Shown piece after piece: positions 20,404-29,469 of a stretch of 64,000 nt of DNA. The position numbers were made by a program, and so were the translations under genes. Origin of the DNA: Paracoccaceae bacterium (GTDB lineage Bacteria > Pseudomonadota > Alphaproteobacteria > Rhodobacterales > Rhodobacteraceae); the NCBI GenBank assembly GCA_028150825.1, contig JAOGIM010000001.1:186001-250000 (forward strand), in the 5' to 3' direction. Under the pieces are notes generated by a model that saw only the letters and a program-made list of their open reading frames with translations, made no database searches and was not told where the DNA came from. Numbering within the stretch: position 1 is the first letter of the stretch; the number at the start of each line of letters is the position of its first letter.

Positions 20404-21261
20404 ATGAAAGATTTAGAACTAGGTGCTCAACCTACTCCTGATTACCAAAAGCCGCTTTATTTAGGCACTGAAGTCCTCCGTGAAGCGGCCGTTTCCATTA
20501 AAGAGATAACTTGGACATTGCCAAAAAATAAACGCACTATCCTTCATAAGATGAGCCTTGACGTTTTGCCTGGTCGAATTCTTGGCGTAGTGGGTCCGAA
20601 TGGTGCAGGGAAATCAACGCTGCTTCGGCTATTATATCGTTATCATAGACCTTCAAGCGGTACTGTTGAAATTGATGGAATTGATATTTGGAAAATGACT
20701 GCGCGTACGGCAGCTTGTAAAGTCGCAGCCGTTTTGCAGGAACAACCTACTGATTTTGCCTTGACAGTGCGAGAAATTGTTTATCTTGGGCGAACGCCAC
20801 ACCACATTGGCTTTGGAGGTAGCGCCGGCAAAAACGATGAGCTCATCGTAGATGCGGCACTCCACAGATTAGATCTAGAGGGTTTTGCCAGTCGATCTTT
20901 TGGTACTTTGTCCGGTGGAGAACGTCAACGTGTTATGGTTGCACGAGCTCTGGCACAAGAACCATCTGTTCTTGTCTTAGATGAGCCAACAAACCATCTT
21001 GATATTCGCCATCAATTAGAAATTTTGAAATTAATCCGGGATCTACCATTAACGATAATCACTTCGCTGCATGACCTAAACATGGCCTCAGAAATCTGCG
21101 ACGAGGTGGTAATGCTCAAAGATGGTCACGTTTTAGGCTGTGGCATCCCAAATGATGTATTTTCAGCAGAGGCAATCTCTTGCACGTTTGAAGTCGCTGC
21201 CAGTCATGAACGGATCATACCTAGTGATAAAAACGTTTTAACTTTTAACCTTCAAACTTAA
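20404..21261 (+). CDS. FecE/BtuD-type ABC transporter ATPase
   Basis: A 285-residue ATPase of the iron-siderophore/B12/haem importer class. Walker A is GPNGAGKST (about residue 64), the Q-loop lies in VLQEQ, the signature is LSGGERQRV, Walker B is VLVLDEPTNHLD, and the H-loop is in ITSLHD. An N-terminal extension of about 40 residues precedes the ABC fold. It is followed by the binding protein after 11 bases and then the permease, so the three form one operon with the DUF1636 gene. Confidence 0.9.
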   Translation: MKDLELGAQPTPDYQKPLYLGTEVLREAAVSIKEITWTLPKNKRTILHKMSLDVLPGRILGVVGPNGAGKSTLLRLLYRYHRPSSGTVEIDGIDIWKMTARTAACKVAAVLQEQPTDFALTVREIVYLGRTPHHIGFGGSAGKNDELIVDAALHRLDLEGFASRSFGTLSGGERQRVMVARALAQEPSVLVLDEPTNHLDIRHQLEILKLIRDLPLTIITSLHDLNMASEICDEVVMLKDGHVLGCGIPNDVFSAEAISCTFEVAASHERIIPSDKNVLTFNLQT

Positions 21262-21272
21262 GAAAGTCTCAA

Positions 21273-22211
21273 ATGAAAAGTATTCTACTTGGCTCCCTCT
21301 TTTTAACGTTTGGCGCTAATATTGCACTGGCTGAAGTCGCTGTGCAGAGTTGTAATCGTACTGTGACATTCGACGCTCCCCCAGAACGGGCGATCTCTAA
21401 TGACGTTAATCTTACAGAAATGATGCTTGTTCTCGGCCTCGCTGATCGCATGGTAGGTTATACTGGAATATCCGGCTGGAAGACTGTAGACGCAGAAATG
21501 CGATCAGGTGTCAAAGAACTACCGGAGCTATCTGCTAAGTACCCTACCAAAGAAGTTTTAGTCGGTGCTGATGCTGATTTCTTTTTTGCAGGCTGGAATT
21601 ACGGCATGAAAGTTGGCGGTGAAGTTACGCCAGAGACACTCGATCCATTTGGTATAAAAGTTTACGAACTAACAGAGTCTTGCTCTCATATAATGGATAA
21701 AGATAAAGCTAGCTTAGCAGATATGTACTCAGACCTTTTGAACTTAGGGACCATCTTTAATGTAGAGGATCGGGCCCAAGCCCTCGTCGCTGGGTACAAG
21801 ACAGAATTAGAAAATTTTCGTGCAGGTCTAAAACCTGGTGATGAAAAACTTCGCATTTTTGTCTATGACAGTGGAGAAGACGCTCCGTTCACAGCTGGAC
21901 GTTATGCAATGCCAACGGCGCTTATTGAAGCGGCGGGAGGTCACAACATAATGGATGATTTTGAGAAAAGCTGGGGAACGGTTACTTGGGAGGAAGTTGT
22001 AGAACGAGATCCGCACGTTATAGTAATCGTCAACTATAGCGATGTGACTGCAGAGCAGAAGCGAAATTATATGATGTCCAATCCCGCTTTTTCCAATCTT
22101 GCAGCAGTCAAAAATGATCGTTTCGCAACTCTTGAGTACGTTGAAGCCACGCCTGGACCTAGAAACATTCAAGCCGTCAAAAATTTGGCAGATGCGTTTT
22201 GGGGTAAGTAG
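21273..22211 (+). CDS. Periplasmic substrate-binding protein of FecB/BtuF class
   Basis: 312 residues. A clear signal peptide (MKSILLGSLFLTFGANIALA, cleavage near residue 21) is followed by a helical-backbone metal-complex-binding fold: AISNDVNLTEMMLVLGLADR, ADADFFFAGWNYGMKVGG, VTWEEVVERDPHVIVIVNY. The substrate is probably a siderophore, haem or corrinoid. Two cysteines (in VQSCNRT and ELTESCS) could form a disulphide. No TonB-dependent receptor is nearby, so the outer-membrane step must be encoded elsewhere. Confidence 0.88.
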   Translation: MKSILLGSLFLTFGANIALAEVAVQSCNRTVTFDAPPERAISNDVNLTEMMLVLGLADRMVGYTGISGWKTVDAEMRSGVKELPELSAKYPTKEVLVGADADFFFAGWNYGMKVGGEVTPETLDPFGIKVYELTESCSHIMDKDKASLADMYSDLLNLGTIFNVEDRAQALVAGYKTELENFRAGLKPGDEKLRIFVYDSGEDAPFTAGRYAMPTALIEAAGGHNIMDDFEKSWGTVTWEEVVERDPHVIVIVNYSDVTAEQKRNYMMSNPAFSNLAAVKNDRFATLEYVEATPGPRNIQAVKNLADAFWGK

Positions 22212-22259
22212 CTCTGCTATGTCACACATTTGTTTTGATTTATCTTTAAGAATAATGTT

Positions 22260-23276
22260 TTGAACACTAGATTGCTCTTAAGCATTGGTGGATTGGTGAT
22301 ACTGTTGGTCTCGCTCTCTTTTGCAGTATCCGTAGGAACCGTACCTGTATCAACCAGCACTGTTTGGGCCATTCTTTCAAATAAAGTTTGGCCCGGACTT
22401 ATTGAGCAAACTTGGACAAATGGTCGAGAAGCCATAGTCTGGGAAATCCGCTTTCCCCGTGCCCTGTTGGCAATGATGGTGGGTGCTGGACTGGCTATTG
22501 TCGGGGCCAGCTTGCAGGCAGTGACGCGTAACATGCTGGCTGATCCTCACCTTCTTGGAATATCTTCGGGAGGGGCTTTTGGAGCAATTCTAGCACTTCT
22601 GCACACAGGTATGTTTTTTGGGCTCCTTACGGTGCCACTGTTTGCTTTTGCTGGTGCTTTGCTTTCGACAATAATTGTACTTGGCGTTTCGCGGTTTGCT
22701 GATGCCACTAGTGCAGATCGCCTTGTTTTAGCTGGTGTAGCGGTATCTTTTATTGTGATGGCAGGTGCCAATGTACTCATTTTTCTTGGGGATCCTCGCG
22801 CTTCGCATACAGTTGTCTTCTGGATGTTAGGTGGTCTTGGTTTGGCCCAATGGAGTCAGCTTCTATATCCGTTAACAATCTTACTTTTATGCGGTATTTG
22901 GCTTGTAGCTCGAGCACGATTACTTAATGCTATGACTGTGGGAGATGAGACGGCCGCTACCTTGGGAATATCTGTAGCTAGGTTTCGCCTTGCTGTATTT
23001 GTAAATGGAGCGCTGATTACAGGTGTTATGGTGGCGTTTTCTGGGATTATTGGTTTCGTTGGCCTTATGGTTCCGCATATTGCTCGTATGATAGTAGGTG
23101 GTGATTATACCCGCGTTCTATTGGCGTCAGCTCTAATAGGGGCAATATTTCTGCTCTGGGCAGACATACTTGCACGCACTTTAATGGCTCCAGAAGACAT
23201 GCCAATTGGAATTGTCACTGGGCTTATAGGTGGTATATTTTTTATTTGGCTTTTAGGCCGCAGAGGATCAACATGA
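22260..23276 (+). CDS. FecCD-family ABC importer permease
   Basis: A 338-residue permease with about nine to ten membrane helices and FecCD motifs: RFPRALLAMMVGAGLAIVGA, NMLADPHLLGISSGGAFGA, GFVGLMVPHIARMIVGGDY, and the C-terminal EDMPIGIVTGLIGGIFF. The only in-frame start that gives the full N-terminus is TTG 22260, because an in-frame TGA lies at 22236. Initiation is therefore probably weak. It completes the importer with the two upstream genes. Confidence 0.88.
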   Translation: MNTRLLLSIGGLVILLVSLSFAVSVGTVPVSTSTVWAILSNKVWPGLIEQTWTNGREAIVWEIRFPRALLAMMVGAGLAIVGASLQAVTRNMLADPHLLGISSGGAFGAILALLHTGMFFGLLTVPLFAFAGALLSTIIVLGVSRFADATSADRLVLAGVAVSFIVMAGANVLIFLGDPRASHTVVFWMLGGLGLAQWSQLLYPLTILLLCGIWLVARARLLNAMTVGDETAATLGISVARFRLAVFVNGALITGVMVAFSGIIGFVGLMVPHIARMIVGGDYTRVLLASALIGAIFLLWADILARTLMAPEDMPIGIVTGLIGGIFFIWLLGRRGST

Positions 23277-23518
23277 CCGATGGTGCGGTATCAAGCCAGT
23301 GAGGTAATTTCAGACCGTCATCAGTGAAGGTAGTTTTGAAAATTAGTATGCTGTCAATCTAATGCCTTAGCTAATGGGACTATGAGACCCTTAAATTCAT
23401 TGGGAGACCGAAACTGCAGCCACCTTTAGGTTTTATATTCTCAAGACAAAAATGTTTGCTGCTCTTTTTTATTTAGCTATGTTGCGAGGAGCAGTTTTCG
23501 AAGAATAGGTATTTAACA

Positions 23519-24613
23519 ATGAGTGGAAATCCATTTCAGATTTATTCTGACAAGCCAACAACAGTGGACGGCATTTATAGCCAAGAAGAAATTGGCCTGG
23601 CAAATCGAAATAGTGGGAATTTGTTGGAAACTTTAGCCTTAGATATCACCCCTACCGGATGTCATTATCTGCTCAATCACTTTGATGTTCCATTGTTGGA
23701 TCCTAAGGTACATATATTACGGTTTTCAGGTTCATTTGAAGCGCCATTTGAGTTATTGATGGCAGAAATTATGACTTTACCTGCAGTAACAATGCCCATA
23801 ACCATGGAGTGTGCTGGCAATGGACGCGCTGGTGTTTCACCACGATCCCATTCTATGCCTTGGATGTATGAAGCCGTTGGCACATCCGAATGGACGGGAA
23901 CGAAACTTGCACCCTTAATTGAAAAGGCTTGCCCCAAAGATGGTGTTGTCGAAATATCGTTCATGGGCGCAGACTACGGTTACGACATGGGCAAATCTCA
24001 CTTCTTTGGGCGCAGTCTAACACTTAATCAAATAAAAGAACTGGATGTTTTACTGGTCTATGCGATGAACGGCTCACCTCTGCTCCCTCAACATGGCTCT
24101 CCTTTACGGATTATTGTTCCTGGTTGGTATGGCATGGGAAACGTTAAGTGGCTCACCGATATAAAAGCATTGACTGAGCCATATAATGGGTATCAACAGG
24201 TTAAGACATATCGTTTCAAAGCGCATAAAGACGATCCAGGCATCCCCATACAAACTATACGTGTTAAATCCCTTATGGTTCCGCCTGGCGTTCCCGATTG
24301 GTCGACGCGCAAACGTTTTGTATCAGCAGGTAAAGTTGATCTGGTCGGACGGGCATGGTCAGGCGACGGCAGTCCAATTGTTAAAGTCGAAGTTGCGGTT
24401 GCCGATGAATGGAGAAATGCCAAACTCTTTGAAAAGAAAGATCGCTATGCGTGGCAAAAGTGGACATTCTCGTGGCAGGCTGAACCGGGGGAATATATTT
24501 TGAGATGTCGTGCTAGCGATGTGAATGGCAATATCCAACCACTTGATCCGCCTTGGGATCAGGCTGGGTTTGCCAACAATGCTGCCCAACGCGTACACGT
24601 GTTTGTCGGTTAA
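23519..24613 (+). CDS. Sulfite-oxidase-like molybdopterin protein without export signal
   Basis: 364 residues. The Mo-pterin domain carries the cysteine ligand in TMECAGNGR (about residue 100), followed by GTSEWTGTKLAPLIEKA and GSPLLPQHGSPLRIIVPGWYGMGNVKWL, as in sulfite oxidase and plant-type nitrate reductase. A C-terminal Mo-co dimerisation domain (about 255-364) holds VGRAWSGDGSPI and RCRASDVNGNIQP. No Tat or Sec signal is visible, so a cytoplasmic location is inferred. No cytochrome or haem domain is fused. The natural substrate is uncertain. Confidence 0.85.
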   Translation: MSGNPFQIYSDKPTTVDGIYSQEEIGLANRNSGNLLETLALDITPTGCHYLLNHFDVPLLDPKVHILRFSGSFEAPFELLMAEIMTLPAVTMPITMECAGNGRAGVSPRSHSMPWMYEAVGTSEWTGTKLAPLIEKACPKDGVVEISFMGADYGYDMGKSHFFGRSLTLNQIKELDVLLVYAMNGSPLLPQHGSPLRIIVPGWYGMGNVKWLTDIKALTEPYNGYQQVKTYRFKAHKDDPGIPIQTIRVKSLMVPPGVPDWSTRKRFVSAGKVDLVGRAWSGDGSPIVKVEVAVADEWRNAKLFEKKDRYAWQKWTFSWQAEPGEYILRCRASDVNGNIQPLDPPWDQAGFANNAAQRVHVFVG

Positions 24614-24632
24614 TAACAAAGAAGTTTGTTAT
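24613..24632 (+). terminator. AT-rich hairpin directly after the sulfite-oxidase-like gene
   Basis: ATAACAAA-gaag-TTTGTTAT is a perfect 8-base stem with a 4-base loop starting at the stop codon. No T-run follows, so terminator activity is uncertain. Confidence 0.35.
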
Positions 24633-25609
24633 ACTTTGTCCTAATTTACAAATTTATCAGTTTATTTTTTTTGATTTTTGCGAGGTGCTGCTTAAATCAA
24701 ATATAGGATAAATTCAGTTAAACTATGCATACAAATCGGTCCAAATGGTCGGCCTAACACTCGATTGAAGACAAAGTGAAGTCACAAAATAATTGTATGT
24801 TAGTTTCTTGGCTCTATCAGACAAAACTACTTGAGATGGGCAGAAGCGGTCTTCAATGAATGCATGGCCAGCTACGAACATGACTGATAAGAGGCGATCT
24901 TTTAAGAGCAATGCCAATAAGAAGTGTATATGGAGCCTTCCAGAAAAGGATTACATGACTTTTTTCGCGACGATGATTTGGCCTTCTAATTTAAAGAGCT
25001 TTCACCAAACCCATCGAAGAGGATTTTTAACGCTAGCTTTCAAAGCCTTCAGCAACGGAAAGAAACGCGAACCTTCAATATGGTAGACCTCAAGTTTAGC
25101 TATGCAAACAAAACAGCAATACATCTGACCGACTAATTGGCTGCTAATGAACCCCAACAGAATTTGATATTGATACAAATCCATTGCTTATTCGGATGAA
25201 CGGGAAACGAATTGATGTGATATTGGGGATGACACATAAGGCTCTCTAATCCTCAACACTAATTGTCACAGGCATTGCCGTATTTAGCTCACAGTTTTCT
25301 ACTGCCTCAGCAAGCTAGCGACTTAACTACGGTTCTTGATATAATCAAAAAATCCTTCACGATTGGCTTCCTTTCCTGTTCATTATTAATTTTTTTTTGA
25401 TTGCTCCAAATAATATTTTTTTAATAATAGACAAGCAGGGAAAGGCTCAGCAGGATAATTGTATTTGAGGTCTTAGGACTAAAAACACGAACTTGCACCT
25501 TGTGGTAAATCGATCTACTTAAATTATTTTGATCAAGCGAAAACTTTTTAAGTTTGTTCTCAGTTTTTGAACTTTTCAAGACTTAACCATAAAGGTGATC
25601 AGAAACGGT
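24633..25609. other. Gene-poor region, about 1 kb
   Basis: Only short frames are present on both strands (the longest is about 76 codons at 24856-25086), none with a convincing Shine-Dalgarno or family. Composition shifts to strongly AT-rich with long A/T runs near 25385-25430. It may contain decayed genes, but no homology was recognised. Confidence 0.4.
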
Positions 25610-25629
25610 CTGCTTCTTGCAAGTTACCT
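25610..25629 (+). repeat. 20-base imperfect direct repeat, copy 1
   Basis: CTGCTTCTTGCAAGTTACCT matches 18 of 20 positions of the sequence at 25931-25950. The two copies flank a strong terminator. Confidence 0.5.
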
Positions 25630-25676
25630 AACGCATTTCGTTTTAGTACCTACCCTTTTTTTCGACACCATTCCTT

Positions 25677-25709
25677 AGCCTCCTCAGTTAAATCTGAGGA
25701 GGCTTTTTT
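25677..25709 (+). terminator. Strong rho-independent terminator without an upstream gene
   Basis: AGCCTCCTCAG (25677-25687) pairs perfectly over 11 bases with CTGAGGAGGCT (25694-25704) around the loop TTAAAT. It is followed by six T. The nearest plus-strand coding gene ends more than 1 kb upstream, so it may terminate a small RNA. Confidence 0.8.
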
Positions 25710-25930
25710 GCGTTCTATTAAGATACCTTTATGGCTATGTAGATACATAGTCCAAGAATTATTAATTTGCCATAATCCAGATCAAATTGAGTTCCCTCAC
25801 CGTATGAGGCTGCCCACTTTTCCTTTAAACTTTTCATCTCTTTTGTCCTATATTAGTGATGTTATTCATTTAGAAATTAAAATAATAGACGTATGAAGGT
25901 TTCCCTTAGAGGGAGTTGTATTAGGCTGAT

Positions 25931-25950
25931 CTGCCTCTTGCAAGCTACCT
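25931..25950 (+). repeat. 20-base imperfect direct repeat, copy 2
   Basis: CTGCCTCTTGCAAGCTACCT matches the copy at 25610-25629 with two differences. It abuts the stop codon of the minus-strand DUF1737 gene. Confidence 0.5.
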
Positions 25951-26132
25951 TACTGGTCCTTAATAATTGCCATAGACTGATGGAGATATTCAAAGCCATG
26001 CTTATGATCTTTTGTAATTTCCACCCCACCCATAGGACGCCAACCCTTTTCAATTAGATCACTCACCATCTCCTCAAAGACATTTTTCTGATGATGACTC
26101 ACAACTCTATAATACTTACCCGATTGGTCCAT
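25950..26132 (-). CDS. Small DUF1737-like protein
   Basis: A 60-residue protein resembling DUF1737. YYRVVS near the N-terminus, a middle helix (FEEMVSDLIEKGWRPMGG), and the ending YLHQSMAIIKD follow the family pattern of small beta-alpha-beta proteins of unknown function. GGAG lies about 9 bases upstream of ATG 26132. It stands alone on the minus strand in a gene-poor area. Confidence 0.65.
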   Translation of the reverse strand: MDQSGKYYRVVSHHQKNVFEEMVSDLIEKGWRPMGGVEITKDHKHGFEYLHQSMAIIKDQ

Positions 26133-26418
26133 TTCTCACTCCAAACTTTTAATTGCTTAAAAGATAATTCAACTTGGAAAACGCAAAAACCACCCCAAAT
26201 CGACCAAAGCCTAAATCTTTTCTTGTAAACTTTTCTAGTAATAAAGAATACTGACCCAAGAACAGTTCGCTAAAAACTGCATCCACCACAATTTAATTTG
26301 GATGTTACACAAATGGACACTGCGCTTACTATTTTTAAATTCAACATCTTTTTCAATGACTTTATACCTTTATTAAATTCAAACGCATAGAGCACCCAGC
26401 GTCTTTTGAAGCGTAAAC

Positions 26419-27408
26419 TTAGCTCGCCAAGCGCGTCACAAGCTCCCAGACCTGATCTGGAATATCGACAATCTCAGCAGGCTGTTTACCCTGGCCTGGC
26501 ATCCGTGACCCTTCATCCAATGCCACGCCTGCTGCAACTTGGGCTAAGCGGTCATAAAATGCCTGACCAGAAGCTGGGTCAAGCAAGATATAGTATTGAC
26601 CCAAATCATGCGGGGCGCCCTCCGGTGCTTTGAGCGGCTTTACCTCGCGTGACACGACCCCACCTGCCATACCTGCTGCAAGTAACTCTGCCATAAGGCC
26701 AAAGCCCCAGCCTTTGTATCCCCCCATGGATACCAACGAGCCAGCCAGAGCAGCCTCAGGGTCAGTGGTAGGGTTGCCATCTTTGTCAACAGCCCAGCCT
26801 TGTGGAATACTTTCACCCACAGTCTTAGCCATGGTAATTTTGCCCAACGCCACTGTTGTGGTAGACTGATCAAATTGCATCGCAATACCGCCCTCTCCGT
26901 CCGGTACAGAAAACGCAATCGGATTTGTCCCAATCACACGAGTCTTGCCACCGGGAGGTGCAACAATAGGCGAGGCGTTTGTTAAACCCAAACCAATCAT
27001 TCCAGCCCGCGCAATCTGTTCGGTGAAATACCCAAGCGACGTGCAGGTATGGGCGTGCCCAATTGCCAGCGTTGCGACCCCTAATTCCCGAGCAAGGTCC
27101 ACAGCGATAGGTAAACCACGGGCAAATGCAGGTTGGGCAAACCCCATTCCAGCATCCACATGAACGGAGCCTCCTTTAGGGTTTGAAACTACCGGGTCCA
27201 CCGTACCGTTGACGCGCCCCGATTGAAGTTGCTGACAGTAACTTTCCAAATAGTAAAGGCCACAAATACGGTTACCAACGCTTTCAGCCTTGGCCACAGC
27301 ATCCGCGACATGCGATGCTATCCAATCGCGCGCTCCATGTTTAATCAAAGCGATTTTTGATGTTTTACCTATTTCACTTATCGTAATTTGCACCATCTGA
27401 TTACTCAC
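26419..27408 (-). CDS. Malate/L-lactate/sulfolactate dehydrogenase family (Ldh2) oxidoreductase
   Basis: A 329-residue NAD(P)-dependent Ldh2-family enzyme. Characteristic segments are VDAGMGFAQPAFARGLPIAVD, IGHAHTCTSLGYFTEQIARAG (with the conserved His), LTNASPIVAPPGG, GTNPIAFSVP and GGYKGWGFGLMAELL. The family includes ureidoglycolate, sulfolactate, delta1-piperideine-2-carboxylate and malate reductases, and the sequence alone does not decide between them. The tyrosine phosphatase gene starts just downstream on the same strand, its stop 8 bases from this start, so they form a pair. Confidence 0.85.
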   Translation of the reverse strand: MSNQMVQITISEIGKTSKIALIKHGARDWIASHVADAVAKAESVGNRICGLYYLESYCQQLQSGRVNGTVDPVVSNPKGGSVHVDAGMGFAQPAFARGLPIAVDLARELGVATLAIGHAHTCTSLGYFTEQIARAGMIGLGLTNASPIVAPPGGKTRVIGTNPIAFSVPDGEGGIAMQFDQSTTTVALGKITMAKTVGESIPQGWAVDKDGNPTTDPEAALAGSLVSMGGYKGWGFGLMAELLAAGMAGGVVSREVKPLKAPEGAPHDLGQYYILLDPASGQAFYDRLAQVAAGVALDEGSRMPGQGKQPAEIVDIPDQVWELVTRLAS

Positions 27409-27415
27409 TCTTATT

Positions 27416-28162
27416 CTAATCTTTGCTAATTTCAGGCTGGTCTCTCTTTGCCAGCAAGTCGAGGGTTTTTTGCAGCGGGAGTCGCTGGTTAAAGCAAGAT
27501 TGAATTATCGCGGGATCATATTCTGTATTCATCCATTTTTTGAATCCTATCACACTTATATTGCAACGCTCTTGGAAGACCCAAAGCATGTAATCAAGGA
27601 CGCCCGTTGCTGTAAAATCAAGGTGAAAAAAGCGAATGTTCAGCTGTTTTTGAGCCTCTTGCACGGTCTTGCCTTCGAACTCCATCAAATAAATTGCAGA
27701 GACGAGACCAGCCCGGTCCGCACCAGATTTACAATGGAACAACACCGGTTTGGGCACGCGCGCCAGTATATCGATTACTTCGTTTATATCCGCCACCTGA
27801 GGCGCATTTCTAGCAGTTAATTTACGATTTGTAAGGCTTATCCCAAGCTGAAGACAAATGCGTTCTTCATATTTGTAATGAGCGTAAACATCTGCACCAC
27901 GCAAATTCACAACCGACTTAAGACCGCGCGCATGATATCTTTTAAACCGCGCTTCTGTCGGTTGGTTTGAACGAAACACACCCGGCGCAATTTCGGCATA
28001 ATTTGTCCAAAAGACTCTTAAGAAAGCATGATCAAACAGGTGATAATGCACCCTTGCCCAAAAGCGACCAGATGTAGTTTCAATGTCTTTGCCAAAAGCG
28101 CGCCGAAGCTTACTATCCCAGGCATCCAATTTATCATAAGTTTTTTTCAAAATTTGCAACAT
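27416..28162 (-). CDS. Dual-specificity/tyrosine phosphatase-like protein
   Basis: A 248-residue protein with a DSP-type phosphatase core. The P-loop is FHCKSGADRAGLVSA (CX5R) at about residue 144. Upstream FRSNQPTEARFKRYHARGLKSVVNLRG is the general-acid side of the fold. N- and C-terminal helical extensions flank it. It lies immediately upstream of the Ldh2 gene on the same strand. Its substrate (protein, phosphoinositide-like or nucleotide) is unknown. Confidence 0.82.
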   Translation of the reverse strand: MLQILKKTYDKLDAWDSKLRRAFGKDIETTSGRFWARVHYHLFDHAFLRVFWTNYAEIAPGVFRSNQPTEARFKRYHARGLKSVVNLRGADVYAHYKYEERICLQLGISLTNRKLTARNAPQVADINEVIDILARVPKPVLFHCKSGADRAGLVSAIYLMEFEGKTVQEAQKQLNIRFFHLDFTATGVLDYMLWVFQERCNISVIGFKKWMNTEYDPAIIQSCFNQRLPLQKTLDLLAKRDQPEISKD

Positions 28163-28266
28163 TGAGCTATCGTTTAATCATTCCAAATAGTCATGGCAAT
28201 AGTGTGCAAACAATTGACCTTCCAGAGAAATGGAATAGATTCACTTCAACAAAAAGGGTTTAAAGA

Positions 28267-29469
28267 ATGTCATTATCAAACGGTCGATCTTATCTCGCCA
28301 TCCCTGGTCCCTCAGTAATCCCAGATCAGGTCTTGCAGGCAATGCACCGACCCTCTCCAAATATATATGAAGGCGAATTGATAAAGATCACAGATTCGCT
28401 CATCCCAGATTTGAAATATGTAGCACAAACAAATGGTAACGTTGCTATTTACATCGCAAACGGACACGGCGCATGGGAAGCAGCCCTTGCCAATATGGCC
28501 GAAGCTGGAGACACGATCCTGGTCGCTGCAACCGGGCGCTTTGGCCATGGTTGGGCGGAAATGGCCGAAAATATGGGGATAAAAACACAGATTATTGAGT
28601 TTGGCGCCCACTCTCCCATCGATGCAAACGTTATGGAAAAAGTTCTTAGAGCGGATGTTGATAAAAAGATAAAAGCTGTTTTGGTTACGCACGTCGACAC
28701 ATCTTCTTCCGTCAGAAATGATATGCATACCGTCAGGTTAGCTATCGATGCTTGTAATCATCCAGCACTTTTAGCAGCGGACTGCATTGCCTCTCTGGCC
28801 TGCGACACATTTGAAATGGATAACTGGGGAGTTGACATCATGGTTGCCGGTTCTCAAAAAGGCCTGATGGTTCCACCCGGCCTATCCTTCGTCTATTTTA
28901 ATGAGCGTGCAAAAATAGCACAAACCTCTTTGTCTAGAATCAGTTCATACTGGAACTGGGCGCCACGGATTGCGCCAGAATTTTATTACGAATACTTCTG
29001 TGGAACGGCACCAACGCACCATATATACGGTCTGCGGGTGGCCTTAGACATGATACGCAAAGAAGGTTTGGATAGGGTTTTTGTGCGTCATGAAGCACTT
29101 GCCCGCGCTATATGGGGAGCCGTTGAATGTTGGGGCTCTGGAAATGGGAAAATGCGCTTGAATATTCAAGATGAAAACCACAGAAGCCGGGCGGTGACTG
29201 CCCTATCTATCGGTGCGCCACATGGATTGAATTTACGTCGCTGGTTGGAGCAAAAAGCCGGCCTTACCTTGGGTATTGGACTTGGCATGGCATCACCTGA
29301 AGATCCAAAAGGAGACGGGTTTTTCCGCTTTGGCCATATGGGGCATGTGAACGCTCAAATGATCATGGCATTGATTGGCACAGTCGAGGCGGGATTATGC
29401 GCTTTGGACATTCCTCACGGGCCTGGAGCCTGTGAAGCGGCAGCCAGGCAAATAGCATTAGCTAGCTGA
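28267..29469 (+). CDS. Class V aminotransferase, serine-glyoxylate/alanine-glyoxylate type
   Basis: A 400-residue PLP enzyme. It opens IPGPSVIPDQVLQAMHRPSP, as in AGT/SGAT proteins, contains IANGHGAWEAALANM, THVDTSSSVRNDM and the PLP lysine in VAGSQKGLMVPPG, and has a C-terminal domain with GHMGHVNA. It would transfer amino groups to glyoxylate in photorespiration-like or serine-cycle metabolism, though pyruvate-aminotransferase activities of the family are possible. The 3' end overlaps the convergent HisC-like gene by 12 bases. Confidence 0.88.
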   Translation: MSLSNGRSYLAIPGPSVIPDQVLQAMHRPSPNIYEGELIKITDSLIPDLKYVAQTNGNVAIYIANGHGAWEAALANMAEAGDTILVAATGRFGHGWAEMAENMGIKTQIIEFGAHSPIDANVMEKVLRADVDKKIKAVLVTHVDTSSSVRNDMHTVRLAIDACNHPALLAADCIASLACDTFEMDNWGVDIMVAGSQKGLMVPPGLSFVYFNERAKIAQTSLSRISSYWNWAPRIAPEFYYEYFCGTAPTHHIYGLRVALDMIRKEGLDRVFVRHEALARAIWGAVECWGSGNGKMRLNIQDENHRSRAVTALSIGAPHGLNLRRWLEQKAGLTLGIGLGMASPEDPKGDGFFRFGHMGHVNAQMIMALIGTVEAGLCALDIPHGPGACEAAARQIALAS

